Below, piece by piece: positions 4,960-5,695 of a stretch of DNA of 5,695 nt (position 1 is its first letter; every line of letters begins with the position of its first letter). The stretch covers positions 1-5,695 of the forward strand of contig CANMGM010000166.1 of the NCBI GenBank assembly GCA_947497195.1, read 5' to 3'. The notes below the pieces were generated by a model, which did no database searches, was not told where the DNA came from, and saw nothing but the letters and a program-made list of their open reading frames with translations. Source of the DNA: Bacteroidota bacterium (GTDB lineage Bacteria; Bacteroidota; Bacteroidia; M30B66). Position numbers and translations under genes: made by a program.

Positions 4960-5496
4960 GTGAACATTCAAAAACTCTTCTGGACTTTAATCCTGGTTTA
5001 CATTGTCATATTACCCAGCTGCATTTCCATTCACAAACACCGCTACACCAAAGGTTTTCACCTAAGCAAGCATGGCAATGCGAATGAAGCAAAACAGCGC
5101 ACCAACAGGCCCTCGATAAATCTTCAGTCCAAAGAAAAGCAAGGCCACGTCTTGCCCAATTATTCGTGCCCTGCAGAGCCAACACGATTTGTGCAGGATG
5201 CGACTAAATTGCAAATCGATAGTGTAAAGCCTACAGGCACTTTACGAGCGCGTGCATCAGTTCATGCTGCAACGGCTTCAGTGAAGCGTATCGCAAAGAA
5301 AAACCCAACCCAGAACATTTTCGAGCAGAAAAAGTCCTCAACACAAAATAAAGCACAGGCCGATCTGCTTTACGTTCTGGCACTAATTGCCATGGTATTG
5401 CTAATTCTATTGCTCCTTAAGAATTTTCCACTACTCAGTTTGCTGCTCTTTATAATCGCTGTATTGCTCGTTCTCAGATATTTCGATGTCATTTAG
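4960..5496 (+). CDS. Lipoprotein with SIHK motif and two C-terminal membrane helices (GTG start)
   Basis: The 178-residue product starts at GTG 4960; an in-frame TAA at 4930-4932 and no ATG between make this the best start. The N-terminus MNIQKLFWTLILVYIVILPSC is a lipoprotein signal with lipobox ILPSC and Cys21. Next comes ISIHKHRYTKGFHL, the same SIHK-x2-Y-x2-G-[YF] arrangement, at the same residue numbers, as in the preceding lipoprotein. Residues 40-130 are polar and low in hydrophobic residues, rich in Lys, Thr, Gln and Ala, and probably disordered. Residues about 134-153 and 155-174 are two very hydrophobic Leu/Ile-rich helices separated only by KNF, likely a membrane hairpin. It lacks the NGDEI domain of its neighbour. 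It follows that gene by 86 bases. I do not recognise a named family. It may be a diverged relative or partner of the preceding lipoprotein. Confidence 0.8.
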   Translation: MNIQKLFWTLILVYIVILPSCISIHKHRYTKGFHLSKHGNANEAKQRTNRPSINLQSKEKQGHVLPNYSCPAEPTRFVQDATKLQIDSVKPTGTLRARASVHAATASVKRIAKKNPTQNIFEQKKSSTQNKAQADLLYVLALIAMVLLILLLLKNFPLLSLLLFIIAVLLVLRYFDVI

Positions 5497-5504
5497 CATC
5501 CTTC

Positions 5505-5554
5505 GGTAACACGCACCGATTTTAGCAGCGACAATTGGAATAAGCGGTATTTTA
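5505..5554 (+). repeat. Direct repeat, copy 2 (orphan 3' end of the membrane-protein gene)
   Basis: This is a perfect 50-base copy of 3012-3061, 8 bases after the stop of the last lipoprotein. It carries the codons for VTRTDFSSDNWNKRYF, but no body of that gene precedes it: the in-frame codon three before it is the lipoprotein stop. After the match the frame runs on as RKSNYCFIH... to TAA at 5617-5619, unlike the KR-stop ending of copy 1. It is therefore a gene remnant or an att-like site rather than a working gene. Confidence 0.93.
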
Positions 5555-5695
5555 GAAAATCAAATTATTGTTTCATTCACCTTGGTGCTGAGAAAGAAGA
5601 GTTAATCCATTTTCTTTAATTGTTATTACCTTGTTGCGCGTTCAACGAAATCATCACGTTGCCTCCAAAGCCCCAAATTCAAATTGTTCAGGCAG
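5555..5695. other. Stretch with no supported gene
   Basis: After the second repeat copy I see no convincing gene. The + frame continuing from the repeat ends at 5617-5619 and may be the former 3' end of the membrane-protein gene. On the minus strand an open frame enters from the right edge and stops at 5626-5628 (ending in VERATR); at 22 codons it is too short to call, although it could be the end of a gene lying outside. Confidence 0.4.

Noticed and set aside
3062..5504. Integrase, transposase or toxin gene in the bracketed block
   Set aside because: All open frames in the block were read; none shows recombinase, transposase or toxin features, so element status rests on the repeat alone.
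5626..5694. Minus-strand open frame entering from the right edge, ending VERATR
   Set aside because: Only 22 codons are visible and nothing in them is recognisable; other frames are about as plausible.

Overview
The window looks like a chromosomal piece from a member of the Bacteroidota. Four things suggest this: a promoter of the Bacteroidota form (TTG, 19 bases, TATTTTTG) ahead of metK; no clear Shine-Dalgarno sequences before most starts; signal peptides and lipoprotein signals of the usual Bacteroidota style; and several protein segments I recall as common in that phylum (a GldA-like ABC ATPase C-terminus, the 'C-x-I-x-K-R' lipoprotein start, and the 'CDVIVxxNGDEIxAKV' segment joined to a DUF4190-like membrane domain). 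These family assignments are from memory, not from a search.

The left part (1-3069) is ordinary-looking core genome on the + strand. It holds the last 67 codons of an ABC transporter ATPase, then metK (S-adenosylmethionine synthetase) with a striking Lys/Ala/Pro-rich tail, a strong hairpin terminator, a conserved 180-residue protein with a small N-terminal beta-type domain, and a 234-residue protein with two C-terminal membrane helices.

The middle and right part (3062-5504) reads as an accessory block. It has a minus-strand XRE-type regulator that converges on the membrane-protein gene with a 4-base gap, a roughly 310-base divergent intergenic region full of inverted repeats, and then three + strand genes for exported proteins: a 100-residue secreted protein and two lipoproteins that share the start SIHK-x2-Y-x2-G-[YF] and end in paired membrane helices. 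Both lipoproteins need non-ATG starts (TTG and GTG). At least the first lipoprotein gene is visibly more AT-rich than metK.

The most interesting structural signal is a perfect 50-base direct repeat. One copy (3012-3061) is the 3' end of the membrane-protein gene. The other (5505-5554) lies 8 bases after the last lipoprotein stop with no gene body in front of it. The regulator and exported-protein block is therefore bracketed exactly by the two copies, like an element that entered the 3' end of a gene, although no integrase or transposase is present between them. The last 140 bases hold no gene I can support.
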